A stretch of DNA of 64,000 nucleotides from positions 7,316,001-7,380,000 of the forward strand of contig NC_069095.1 in the NCBI RefSeq assembly GCF_947172395.1, in the 5' to 3' direction. A program made the translations under genes and the position numbers. The notes below the pieces were generated by a model, which searched no databases, was not told the DNA's origin, and saw nothing but the letters and a program-made list of their open reading frames with translations. This DNA is from Bicyclus anynana. Its lineage: Eukaryota; Arthropoda; Insecta; Lepidoptera; Nymphalidae. Shown here piece by piece: positions 39,001-51,000 of the stretch. The stretch's first letter is position 1; every line of letters begins with the position of its first letter.

Positions 39001-42000
39001 TCAACAATTGTTATTTGATAACATTCATTTTGCCATATTATCGTTTTTTGTTTCTGTTTGTCCCGCTCTTCGATTTTATTGTGGAGACCTTAAACCTTAC
39101 CTAAAATAGCTCACTTTAATATTCGATAGGCCCATAAACTGTAAGCATAAATATTTGTACAAATTCTTCCAGCGAAAATAGAAATGACCTTTAACTAAAA
39201 TTGGCATTTGTAAGTCTGTGGTGTAAATACTTACCTCAAAATAATTCATTTACTAAAGATTTATGTGTATCTGTAACATTCTTTGGACATACTTTGAAAT
39301 ACATTTCAGATATTTACATAGCCTACTTTTTAAGATAGTAAATATATCTTTTCATATCTAAAAGTTACCTCGAAAATTTTTTCTACAAAAATCAATGAAA
39401 AGTTACATACATAGGTAGTGAATGCACTTTTATAGTAGCAATTTTAGTCCCAATCTACCACCTACCTGACCTACCTACTCTAATGTCTTCCCCCTAAAAC
39501 ATTCTCAGCATCATTCAGTAAGCGGCAGAATTTTTCAAACGCGTTAACTCGGTAGTTTGCTCAAAGCTCTAAATGACGTGGGTGTTAATTCAAACTAGAT
39601 ACCTCAACGCGTTCTTGAGAAATACGGTCTTGACAGATAAACGGTGATTATATAAGGGTTCCGTTTTTACTTTTTATATACAGAACCGTAAAAATTACCA
39701 TTTTTTCTCATACTGGCCCTAATTATATACTTTTACCCAACCCACTTATAATGGGTAAATATAAAATTAAACACTGTTATAGTATATACTAAATACGTTT
39801 TCCTCTTTACTATGTTAAAATCAAGAGAGTTTCGAATTATAAGTATAGGTATTAGGTATTTCTATAAAACACACACGATTTCGTTGAAAAAATACTGTTT
39901 TTTCCTAAGCTGGTCCCAATGTATTCGCGACCCAAAATGTACATACATACCCAACTCAACGCTGTTTCCATGTATCAATACCGTTTCTTTTTTAAAAAGA
40001 TTTTTGATTGCTTAAACTGAATTTCTAAGAAAGGAGAATAATTATCTAATTATTCTCCTTTCTTTATTTCCACTTATACTCGTAAATTAGGTATAGTTTT
40101 TCTAGTGTGTCAAAAATTTTGTCCATTAAATATTTTTATTCGGATAAAACTTAATAAGGCTTAAATTAAAACTAATAAATTAAATTAAATTATACTTAAT
40201 AGGCATTTACCTCGAAGTGCTTAGTTTATGTTAATTTTGTAGACATAGACACTGATACTATACATACTGGAAAAGAAAATGTCCGAAATTGGGCCCACTT
40301 TTCAGAACTATACAGAAATGAAAAATATGCAAAATATCTTGTTTATTTTACAAGATTATTTCATTAAAATCTTAGCCGAAATAATATTCGCCAACAAGGA
40401 AAATAAGCTGATTTCATTGTTTTCACACAGATCCAGCTTTGCAAATGCATATCGTAGTGATTTACCTATATATTCTTTGTAAAGGCAACTGACAATCAGT
40501 AAAATACGCATTAAGTATTTCACTGATTGTGAGCTGTCTTTACAAACACGGGCTGTCAATGTCAAATTCAATCAATGAATGAGATGTCATTGTTAAATGT
40601 CATTAACAGCATAATTTGATTAGATGTGTCAAGTTAGTGTCAAATCCTTATTAAAACTGTCAGTTAGTTAGACACAGATAATTTAATGAATTTTATGTCA
40701 AAGGGATATCATTGCCCATCTGTAACAAGTAATTTAACTGATTAGTCGAATATAGTTTTTAGAAAATTAGCCTCATGAGTTCTCCTTAATAGTTTTCAGC
40801 TCTGTATCATTCGTATAATTTGGGCGCGAGTTTGTATAGGCATTGAGTTTCTCCTTTAGTTGTGTTACCCCCCGGTGACGCCGCTGAGGTCCCATAAGGA
40901 GCCTACGGCACTTACACAATCAGAAAAAAACCTTTAGTTGTAATACCTCTGTAGGATAGGCAGTGCATATTTGAATGAACGAAATGCACGTTATGCACCA
41001 TTGTATGCTTCATTTCACATTAATATTAGGAGGATGTTTGATAAGTCAGCGTTTGCTATCACAAGATTAGTGTGCTCATATAGAGGTCGCTCAAATCTCA
41101 TATCGCAGCCAATCCCAGTAATGGTGCGCTGCAGTTATATAGCTCAGTACACGACGGAATAAGCTACTTGATGCGCTCATAAAATTGTTTATAGACTGAT
41201 AATGGAAAACTCGCTCCAAGGCTAGTTTAGCGACGGCTTTCCATTGAGTGCGAATGATTCGATCACAACTGTTGAAGATTAAATACTATTTTGTTGTTTT
41301 ATACTGATAAACTAAAGTAGGTAGTTACTTAGTAGGGAAGACATTGCACCATTGTAGGGTGGTACCTATAGTCACAGCCGAAGCCTCCCACCAGCCAGAC
41401 CTGGATCAATTTAGAAAACCTCAATTAGTCCAGCCGGGGTTCGCACTCACGATCTCCGTCAAATAAATCCACCGCACATACCACTGCGCCACATAACTTA
41501 TTACTTTTTACTCAATACTTTTAAACAGCTAAACTGATGATAAATAATAGGAAGAATTTAGAAGGGCTCCACCAATGTTAGATATCATAATACATTGGAA
41601 TCTATTTGTTTATGAGTATGTTTTTGTTCAATAACTTTTAAACAGTATCGATCGTTTACCTAACCAGCCCTTTACCTCAGCAAATCGTGTCGACTAGTGC
41701 AAATTTTGTTGAATTATTTCGGTGATATCGTAGTCGAATATTTATAAAAAAATCAATTAAGTTACTAAACGATGTAAGTTTCTAATGAAAGGAAACGTAT
41801 ATGTATTTGCTTTCAAATAACAACCTTTATTACTATTTTTTCATACTGAACGTAAAAGTATATATTTTCATTACCCACTGTTAAATAGCTCTTACCCCGC
41901 GAGTAATCTTATGCCAAAGGTTTTGTTTCAAATAAGGCCTTGTATCCCTAAGGGAATCACCGTGTACCTTCTGTCAGGTTAGTAAAATAAATGTTCTTTT

Positions 42001-45000
42001 ATAAGATAAAATAAATTAGGTAACTTTACTTGTTATATAAAGGACAAGTGTGGCATAAAATAAATAAGTATTTTATGTTTAAAAACGTCCTTGACGAGAT
42101 TGTTAATGCTACCTGTTGTCTTCAACAAGTTAAAATTTAAATTTCTGAAAAACCTCCGACGATTATGAATAACTAGAACCAGAAAAACGACTTTTTCACT
42201 AACTAAAAATGACTATGTGGTTAGTCTGTACGCCGTAGAAGTAGCGAGAGGATTACCAGCAAAATCTCTCTATAACTTGCTTAAAGACCTTGACCTCTCT
42301 AAAATTGCAGCGAGTTCTATATAAGAACAGGAAAGCAAAGCTGCTCTAATAGGATCTTACCAAATTTGGCTAAGCAGAGAGAACAACAAGAGCGGATAAG
42401 GGGAGTGTTAATTCATTGTCAAGGAATTCCTTCACCCTACATCCATTGATCACAAGTCCTGGACTTTGTTCGGAGTTTTACTTTTTGCAAGGCGATGGAC
42501 CCAGCACCCGCACGGTGAATGGATTGCTAAGATATTCATCTCCCACTCGGATAAGTTCCCTGAATGCAGTAAATGCATCTGCTCCTACACCATAATAACT
42601 ATCCTGGGGGGTTAGATAGATAAGGGGAGGAGGAGATGAACAGTAAATTCTATAATACAAAAATCAAATCCTTTCATTTGACACCCTACTCGGATTTATT
42701 CGCTCAGTATACCCTTTCATCCCATTTTCCAACCCCCATAAACGATTAGACGGCTTTTAATCAATTTTCATAAAACAGCCTGTAATAGTAATCTTTCAAA
42801 CAATAGCAACTTAATTAAAATCGGTTCCTCCTTTCGAGAGCTACAAGAGTGCGTAGACAGACAAACACAACTAGTTATACATACGTCAAAATATCCCTTG
42901 ATTTTGCGTCGGGAGTAAAAAATCAGGACAAAAATACCTAGAATAAAAGACTCTCAGCATAATGAACACTTTCCCAGAATATTGTAAAAATAAGTCATGG
43001 AAAGCTTGAGGCGGTATTTTCTACAAATGTGTCTGGTGACTATGGAAACCGACTTTTTCCAACGATTTAGCAGAATTATTGACAGCTACCATCTTTGTTC
43101 ATTCAAGCTCTTTCTTTTCGTCAACAATACGTCATCATTATCATTATGAGCAAATACTTTTATAAATTTTCGCGCCTTACTTATTTCTGCCACCAAGTAG
43201 CATCAAATGAGGAATTTATAGTGCTGTGGTTTTTAACAGCTCTCCGTTGAAAACCATAGCACTATCAACTGCGTTCGTCCTGGGTTTGATTCCCAGGTCG
43301 TGTCACTTTGGGACAGTTTAGGTCTGATGGCATCGGCCGATCGACAAAGACGTACCGCCAAACGATTTAGCGTTCCCATAAGATGCCGTGTAGAAACCGT
43401 CAGAGGTATAGTATAAAAAATTGTAGCTCTTAACTAAGCTCGATTCCATCTAAGATTGCATCGTCACTTAACATTAGGTGTGATCGTAGTTAAAAGCTAT
43501 CCTGTCTATACTATTTATAATTCTGTACTATAATATTATAAAAAGGAAATATTTGAATGTTTGTTTTTTTTGTTTGCATTGAATAGGCTTCAAATTTACA
43601 GAACCGATTTGTAAAATTATTTCACAGTTGGGAAGCTACCCATCCCCGACAGACATAGACATAGACTATTTATAAATATCGATAGACTTATAGTCTATCG
43701 ATATTTATATATAGTCTATGTCTATATATAAATAGCGATAGATATATCTAAAATATATTTTATGCCCGTATTTCCACGGGAACTGGAACTACGCGAGTAA
43801 AACCGCGTGGCGTCTGCGGAATTTTCCTCGGACGAGCTCTGTCATAAATAGTTCAATTCTATAAAGAAACTATAAAATATTGTGAGAATATTAATGAAGA
43901 CTTATGTTTCTAAATCGGTAACCCAAATGTATCCGCGCTAAGTCGGTGCAACCCGTTATTTATAAAGAGTGCGTCGACATAACTATTATTTGTCGATTCA
44001 CTCGATGTATAGGTAGATATCGTTTGCAGTGTGTTGCCAACCTCGGTACATTCACTTGCGTCATCGACTCTATTCGAAAGTCCAATTTAAAAATAGGTTA
44101 ACGGTAGTTTTGTAAATGTATCTACCTACATTTTCCTTTTAGAACTAAATGTGCAAAACTCTATATTCTTACTTAATGGACTTTAATAGACCGATATAAC
44201 TCTGTTGCATATAACTGCCTCATTGGTCCCGTGGTTAGCTGATTCAGCAAATTACAATGAGGTCCAGAGTTCGAATCCTGGGTCAGGTTAACAAAAAAAA
44301 ATTGGTTCTTGGGATTTTTCTTAACCTTAATCTTAATAACAGCCTGGAGTTGAGAAATTGGCGGTGTTAGTACACGTGCCTCTGAGAGCACGTAAACCCG
44401 TCGGTCCTGCGCCTGATCTCTCACCGGTCGTGTCGGTCTGCCGTCCCATCGGATTTCGAGAGTGAGAGAAGAGAGAGTGCACCTGTGCTTGCGCACACAC
44501 TTGTGCACTATAATATCCTGCGTACATGGTTAGTCTCACCATGAGATTAGCCGCCGTGACCGAAAAGTCGGTCGGGAGCATATTATTATTATTGTAACTC
44601 TGTTATAGGAATGTTGGCATTAATTAAAATACATATTCATTAGTTTTTAATTCGAAAATAAAATTACAATCACTTCATAATCCTACACGTACTAATATTA
44701 TAAATTCAAAACCGATTTTGTTTGTTTGCTACGCTTTCACAGCTAAACCACTACGTTTATATGAATCTTTCACAAAGGAAAGCTACATTGTCAGTTAGTA
44801 ACATACTTGTACGATTGAGGGTCGGGAATCCTGCTACTATCCAATGCCACCACGATCCAAAACTCTATAAAGATCTACCATGCATACTTGTACCAATAGT
44901 TAAAAGCATAAGCTAGCAAAGTTTCAGCCTTTATAAAATGAGATGTTTACAGACATACATATAGGTATATTTGTCTACCGTAAGCTTATAGTTCAAATAG

Positions 45001-48000
45001 TTATAAATAGAAGCGTAAACAATCCAATAATGTAAATATAATTCGCTCGTACAGTGGTCTACATTGCTATTCATTTAATATCACTTGATACTTTCTGTAA
45101 TAATATTATATTATTATGAATATTTTATTTACTTACTTTTTTAATATAATTTCTTTATTGAAAAAGAATACAATGAGGAACTCAAGCTAACTTATACTAA
45201 TAACTATAAAAATAATGCCCCCGTGGAATGGTAGCAAGAATACTTGGCTGCATTTAAGCGACTGATCCTTTGCGCAAAAAAATATATATCACAATGTATT
45301 TGTGTATATATTTTGGCTTTTTGAACACTTTCTACATGGAAAATTGAGAAACGAATATCTTAGCATTCCATGGATTCATCGTGCGAGTGCATCGTGTGGC
45401 AGAGAAAAAAACTCCAAGCAGAGTCCCGGACTTGTGACCGATGGGTGTAGGGTTAAGGACTTTCTTAACAGTGTAATCTCATCGGCGTACAAATTTTTAA
45501 AATACCATCTGAAGTTTTTGCTTTGAGTATCTGTACTAATCTGTCTGTTTGTTTATTTGATTGAACATTATCAATATCGTATACTACTGGTTCGAATTAA
45601 AAAAAAAATTGGTGGTTTTGTTGAGGAAGAATATACCTACTCGTAGACGTAGTCGCACCGGCTATAGTATTCCACAACGACTAATAGTTGAAAAATATGG
45701 CAATAATGGGTATGAATATTCCATTTTAGGCGTTCCGTTGGGAATCTAAACGGTTTAAGGTAAAACTATGTATGACAGAATTGTTCTCCTACAGTTTACT
45801 TTAATTAATAGGTATTACATTATTTATTGTTTACTGTTATACAACAATTTTTATTTATATCTTTCTCTATTAGTATGAATTTATCAGTGAGTTAAATCTG
45901 AGAAGCTAAATTTGAACTAGTCCCTCTAAATTTAGAATTTTGCATGCTTGTTCAGTTCTATCGCAGATAAGATTATCCTATCATGAAGGTATTCTTCAAA
46001 GGTTAGTCGTACGAACATGAAACTTTATTTATGCAGCATACTTTTAATATTTTTAACCCTATCACATATTTACATTAGTAGGTAATAGAGTTTTTGACAT
46101 AATCCTCAGATTGATTGATATGAGTCCGTACAAAATGAATGAGAAAATTATTTTTCATCAGACATTTTTTTGCTTGTCTTTTTTCAAAGTTTTAATAGTT
46201 ATCTGCTATTCCAGGAAATCTATAGCCATAGATATCTTAATTTTAGAACATTTTTTTACAAAAGCTTTTAAAAAGTACAAAATACAAATATTTACTAATT
46301 CGATGAAAGGGGATTGCATCTCTCGTTGTAAAAGAAAACATTTTTACAAAACATCAATAATTTATAGACATTATAGTCAATTGACCGCGCTACGAACTCT
46401 ACGTACCTAACCCCAAAATAAGTAGAACATTAGGAATTAATGATTGTGTAGGCAACCCTAAAATAGCCACCGTGAACGTCATCGCGTCACGCATAGCTGT
46501 AATGTGGCTGAAATACCTAAATAAAATATTCACTCGGCAGGTATTATAACCGACATTAATCACCCTGTCACCATGTACCAACTAGTGAAAGCCCGCAGCA
46601 GGGTTCCCGTGGAATTTCACTTTTTTGTACTTTCTTCACAACGTTTTGACGGCCTCCGTGGCGCAGGTCTAACCGCGGTGGATTCACAAGACGGAGGACC
46701 TTGGTTCGGTCCCCGGTTGGGCCGATTGAAGTTTTCTTAGTTGGTCTGACTGGTGGGAGGCTTCTGCGGTGCCGTTACTACCACACCGGCAAAGACGTAC
46801 CTACCGCTAAGTGATTTAGCGTCTCGGTACAAAGTCGTGTAGAAACCGAAAGCGGTGTGGATTATCATCCTATTCCAAACAATTTTGCCCGCTTCCATCT
46901 TAAATTGCATCATCACTTACCATCAGGTGATATTGTTGTCAAGGGAGAATTTGTAAAGAATAAAAAAACTACCATTATCAGTAAAATATCTACTTTTTGT
47001 ATATTGCAAGAAAATTGCTTCGTTGGTGCAGTGGATAGCCTACGTACGTAGCTTCGGATCAGAGGTCCTGGGATCGAGTGTTGAATCTATAAAAAAAAAA
47101 ATCTTAGCCTTAATTTCATCGTAATTTTTCCGTATCTTATTATTATCGTCATTTTTCCGTAGCTATCTAAAAATACACTAGGATTAATAAAATATTAATC
47201 CTTGGTTAAATTCTAAAGCTTTTGACAGACGACTCAAATAACTAGATGTCCTACCATAAATTCCATCATCATCATCATTATCAACCCATAGTTGGCTGAC
47301 TGCTCGAGTCTCCTCTCAGAATGAGAGGGATTAGGCCAATAGTCCACTACGCTGGCCCAATGCGGATTGGCAGACTTCACACACGCAGAGAATTAAGAAA
47401 ATTCTCTGGTATGCAGTTTCCTCGCGATGTTTTCCTTCACCGTTATAAATTCCATGGTAAATAATAAACCCTCTGCGTACACCCGTTAGGGTATTAGCCT
47501 AGTTTACCAGCGGATTGCTACAGGCCTAGTTTGCATACCCTAGTTCCACAGAAACCTCCTTACTCCAGATATAACTTTAAGGGGTAAAATAAAGTTACTG
47601 ACAGTTCGCTCTAAATATAACTCAAACTTTATTTCTACGTAATACCAGGTACTTCATATAACTACAATATGAAGTAATACTTGAATAATTCAAATTAATT
47701 ACGTATATTTCGTAAACATCGCTCAGTAGTACCATTCTCATGATTGGGTAACTTTAATTGTAGCGTCGCAGCAGCAGTTCACTCACACTATATTTATGAT
47801 ATTTACTTAACTACCCGCTAATGATTGTTTTTTTTTTCTCTTTTCGTTTGTTAATTTTTTTTTTTCTTAAATATTGTATTATGTAATAATAAACAGTGCA
47901 CAGTAAAATCAACTGTGGTTTGTGTTGCACTATGGTTAGGCTTAATTTAAATATGTTTTTTGTAGAATAATAAATAAATAAATGCAACTTAATGATACTC

Positions 48001-51000
48001 GTACTACAGAACACAGTTAATATAATCCAATAATCCAATCCCGTTGTTGTCAAACACCGATCGTTTTACGGCCTCCATGGCGCAGTGATATGCGGTGGAT
48101 TTACATGACGGAGGTCCTGGGTTCGATCCCCGGCTGGGCCGTTTGAGGTTTTCTTAATTGGTACAGGTCTGGCTGGTGGGAGGCTTTTGCCGTGGCCTAT
48201 TATGGCCCTGCTGACAAAGGCGTACCGCCAAGCGATTTAGCGTTCCGGTACGATATCGTGTAGAAAGGTGTGTGGATTTTCATCCTCCTCCTAACAAGTT
48301 AGCCCACTTCCATCTTTGATTGCATCTATGCCTGCATGACTTACCATCAGGTGAGATTGTAGTCAAGGGCTAACTTGTAAAGAAAAAACAAAGACTGGAG
48401 ACGAACTAGGCAATTATTAATTGTCGCTGGAACTTTAGTTTTCACAAATAACTTATTCACTTCGTTCGAACTCAATGAAACGAAGCTTGACTCCAACAAA
48501 AAGTTTCGGCAGCTAATTCTTCTTCTTAAAACCTTAAACAAACCCGAAGTGGAATTCAGCATTAGTTATTAATGATGAGTAGGATTGTATCCACCTATAT
48601 ATACAAATAAAAACGAATGGTCACATCACGAAATATCTAAAACCGTTTGAAAGATGAAATTTGACAGGGAAGTAGTTTATAGTTAAATGACGTTCACTAC
48701 TGCTGGCGGCTCGAGATCGTTGTGCTTGGAGGTCCATGCAAGAGGCCTATGTCCAGCAGTGGACGTCTATCGGCTGATAAAGTAAGGTTAGGTAAGGTAA
48801 GACGTTTGCCAAAGAACAGATTCTGCGACAAGCCCCTGACGAATAAGGTCTAAGGATAGACGAATTCGCTGGCGTCCACTGTCTAGTCCTACTAATATTA
48901 TAAACGCGAAAGTTTGTATGGATGTTTGGATGTACGTTTGGATGTTTGGATGTTTTTTACTCTTCAACGCCGCTATTACTAAAGCGATTTGGCTGAAATC
49001 TGGAATGGAAATAGTTTTTACTCTGGATTAACACATAGGCTACTTTTTATCTCGAAAAAATCCATGGTTTCCCGAGATTTGTGAAAACTGATGATTTTGA
49101 TAATATGAATGTTTGTTACTCTTTCACGCTTCGATTACTGAACCGAATTAGCTGAAATTTGGTATTGAGATATATTATAGTCTAGATTAACACATAGGCT
49201 ACTTTTTATCCCGGAAAAATCCATGGTTCCCGAGGGATTTGTTAAAAACTAAATTCCACGCGGACGAAGTCGCGGGCGTCTGCTAGTTTTACATAAAATT
49301 CCAATGTGGAAAGCTTCTGTTTCCGAGAACCCTGAAAGGCGTCATAATTTAGTTATTTTTAGAAAGTAGCTGTGACACCTTCCACGTTTTGAGTTTCGTT
49401 TTAATTATTTGCTTCCTTCGCAGAACAAACAAATTCATAGATAATTCTCTCTACCTACCTTTATTCTCCACTCCCAAATTGAAAATCCAGAATTCCTTTT
49501 AAGCACATTGTACAATAAACCTACATTCAAACGGTTGACATGACGTAGATATTTAATTCTGACTGTGCATTAATACAAGGTATACATTGATCATTTAAAT
49601 ATAGAGCGATTTTTCATTACGTTTGAGCAGGGTCCTTAAAACGTGTTACTTTCTTTCAAGAAAATTTCAGTAGCAGCTCTATACTAAAGCCATAATCGAG
49701 TTTTTTTACCAACAAACAAATTAAAAATGAGGGTAGAAATCTCTAGTTATTTCACACCTAATAATAATTAAAATTTACTTGTTCTTATATATAATATATG
49801 AAAATAAATTTGAATAATAAGCTTAAAAAACTAGCCTCTAAATACTAAATCTATATATTTTTAAAATATTTTATGAAAAAACCAATACATAACTTAAAAT
49901 GAAAAAGTTGTGAAATGACATGTTTTTCTACCCTCATTTCTAATTTCTTTGTTAGTAAACAGTACTCCTCGAGTATGGCTTTAGTATAAGTTACAAGTTA
50001 TTAGTGTTAGTCTCATAAGAGTACATCGTTCTCGGTTATTATCAATACCAATAGATGATGATAGATGTGATAGTGCGAGCTATCCTAGTAGATATACTAG
50101 CAAAGCTGAGGGACTAAAAGTTCCAAAATCCAAGGGATGTTGGGGTCCAAAAGTTTTTTTTTTTATTCTTTACAAGATTACAATCTCACCTGATGGTAGA
50201 TGATGCAATCTAAGATGGAAGCGGTCTAACTTGTTAGGAGGTGAAAACCCACACCCCTTTCGGTTTCTACACGACATCGAACCGGAACGCGAAATCGCTT
50301 GGCGGTACATCTTTGTTGGTAGGGTGTTAACTAGCCACGGCTGAAGTTTTAGTTTATAAAAACTGTTATTCGTTCTTGTTACAGGTCACAGCCGCCGGTA
50401 AAGCAGTATTGGTAACAGGGTGCGACAATGTGCTAGGAAACGCTCTGGCCAGACGTCTGGACGATTTGGGCTACCACGTGTTCGCCGGCTTCCAGAATAA
50501 GGCCGGTAACATAGACGCTGATATGCTCAAAGAAGACTGTTCCGGTAGACTACACACTCTACAACTTGATATCACTTCAGAAACCCAGGTACATACTCGG
50601 CATTATTATCAACCCATATTCGGCAACATCAAGCGAGTCGCAGGGATTCGCTGGATGCAGGTGGCTCAGTATCGTGATGTTTGGAAGTCCTTACAAAAAG
50701 CCTATGTCCTGCCGTGGACGTCCATCGGCTGATATGATGATGATGATGATGATTCGGCTCACTCCTGAGCTCGAGTCTCCTCTCAGAATGAGAGGGGTTA
50801 GGCCAATAGTCCACCACGCTGGCCCAATGCGGATTGGTAGACTTCGCACACGTAGAGAATTAAGAAAATTCTCTACGTGTGTGAATAATACTAATATTTT
50901 AAAGCGGAAGAGTTTGTTTGTTGGTTTGAACGCGCTAATCTCAGGAACTACTGGTCCGATTTGAAAAGTTATTTTAGTATTAGATATTCCATTTATCGAG

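Larger units (their letters stand above)
18066..50384 (+). other. Intron 2 (32.3 kb), no supportable gene inside
   Basis: GTATGT to TTACAG. Open frames inside are short and either repeat-derived or without family resemblance. The intron is filled with the SINE, LINE and DNA-element copies listed separately, plus AT-rich stretches. It makes up about two thirds of the gene's span and includes the 200-base gap. Confidence 0.7.

Noticed and set aside
42478..42660. 60-codon minus-strand frame with non-repetitive composition
   Set aside because: No start context, no family motif and no splice partners; could be chance.
46111..46410. 99-codon frame
   Set aside because: Strong AT bias (Lys/Ile/Phe) and no recognisable domain.
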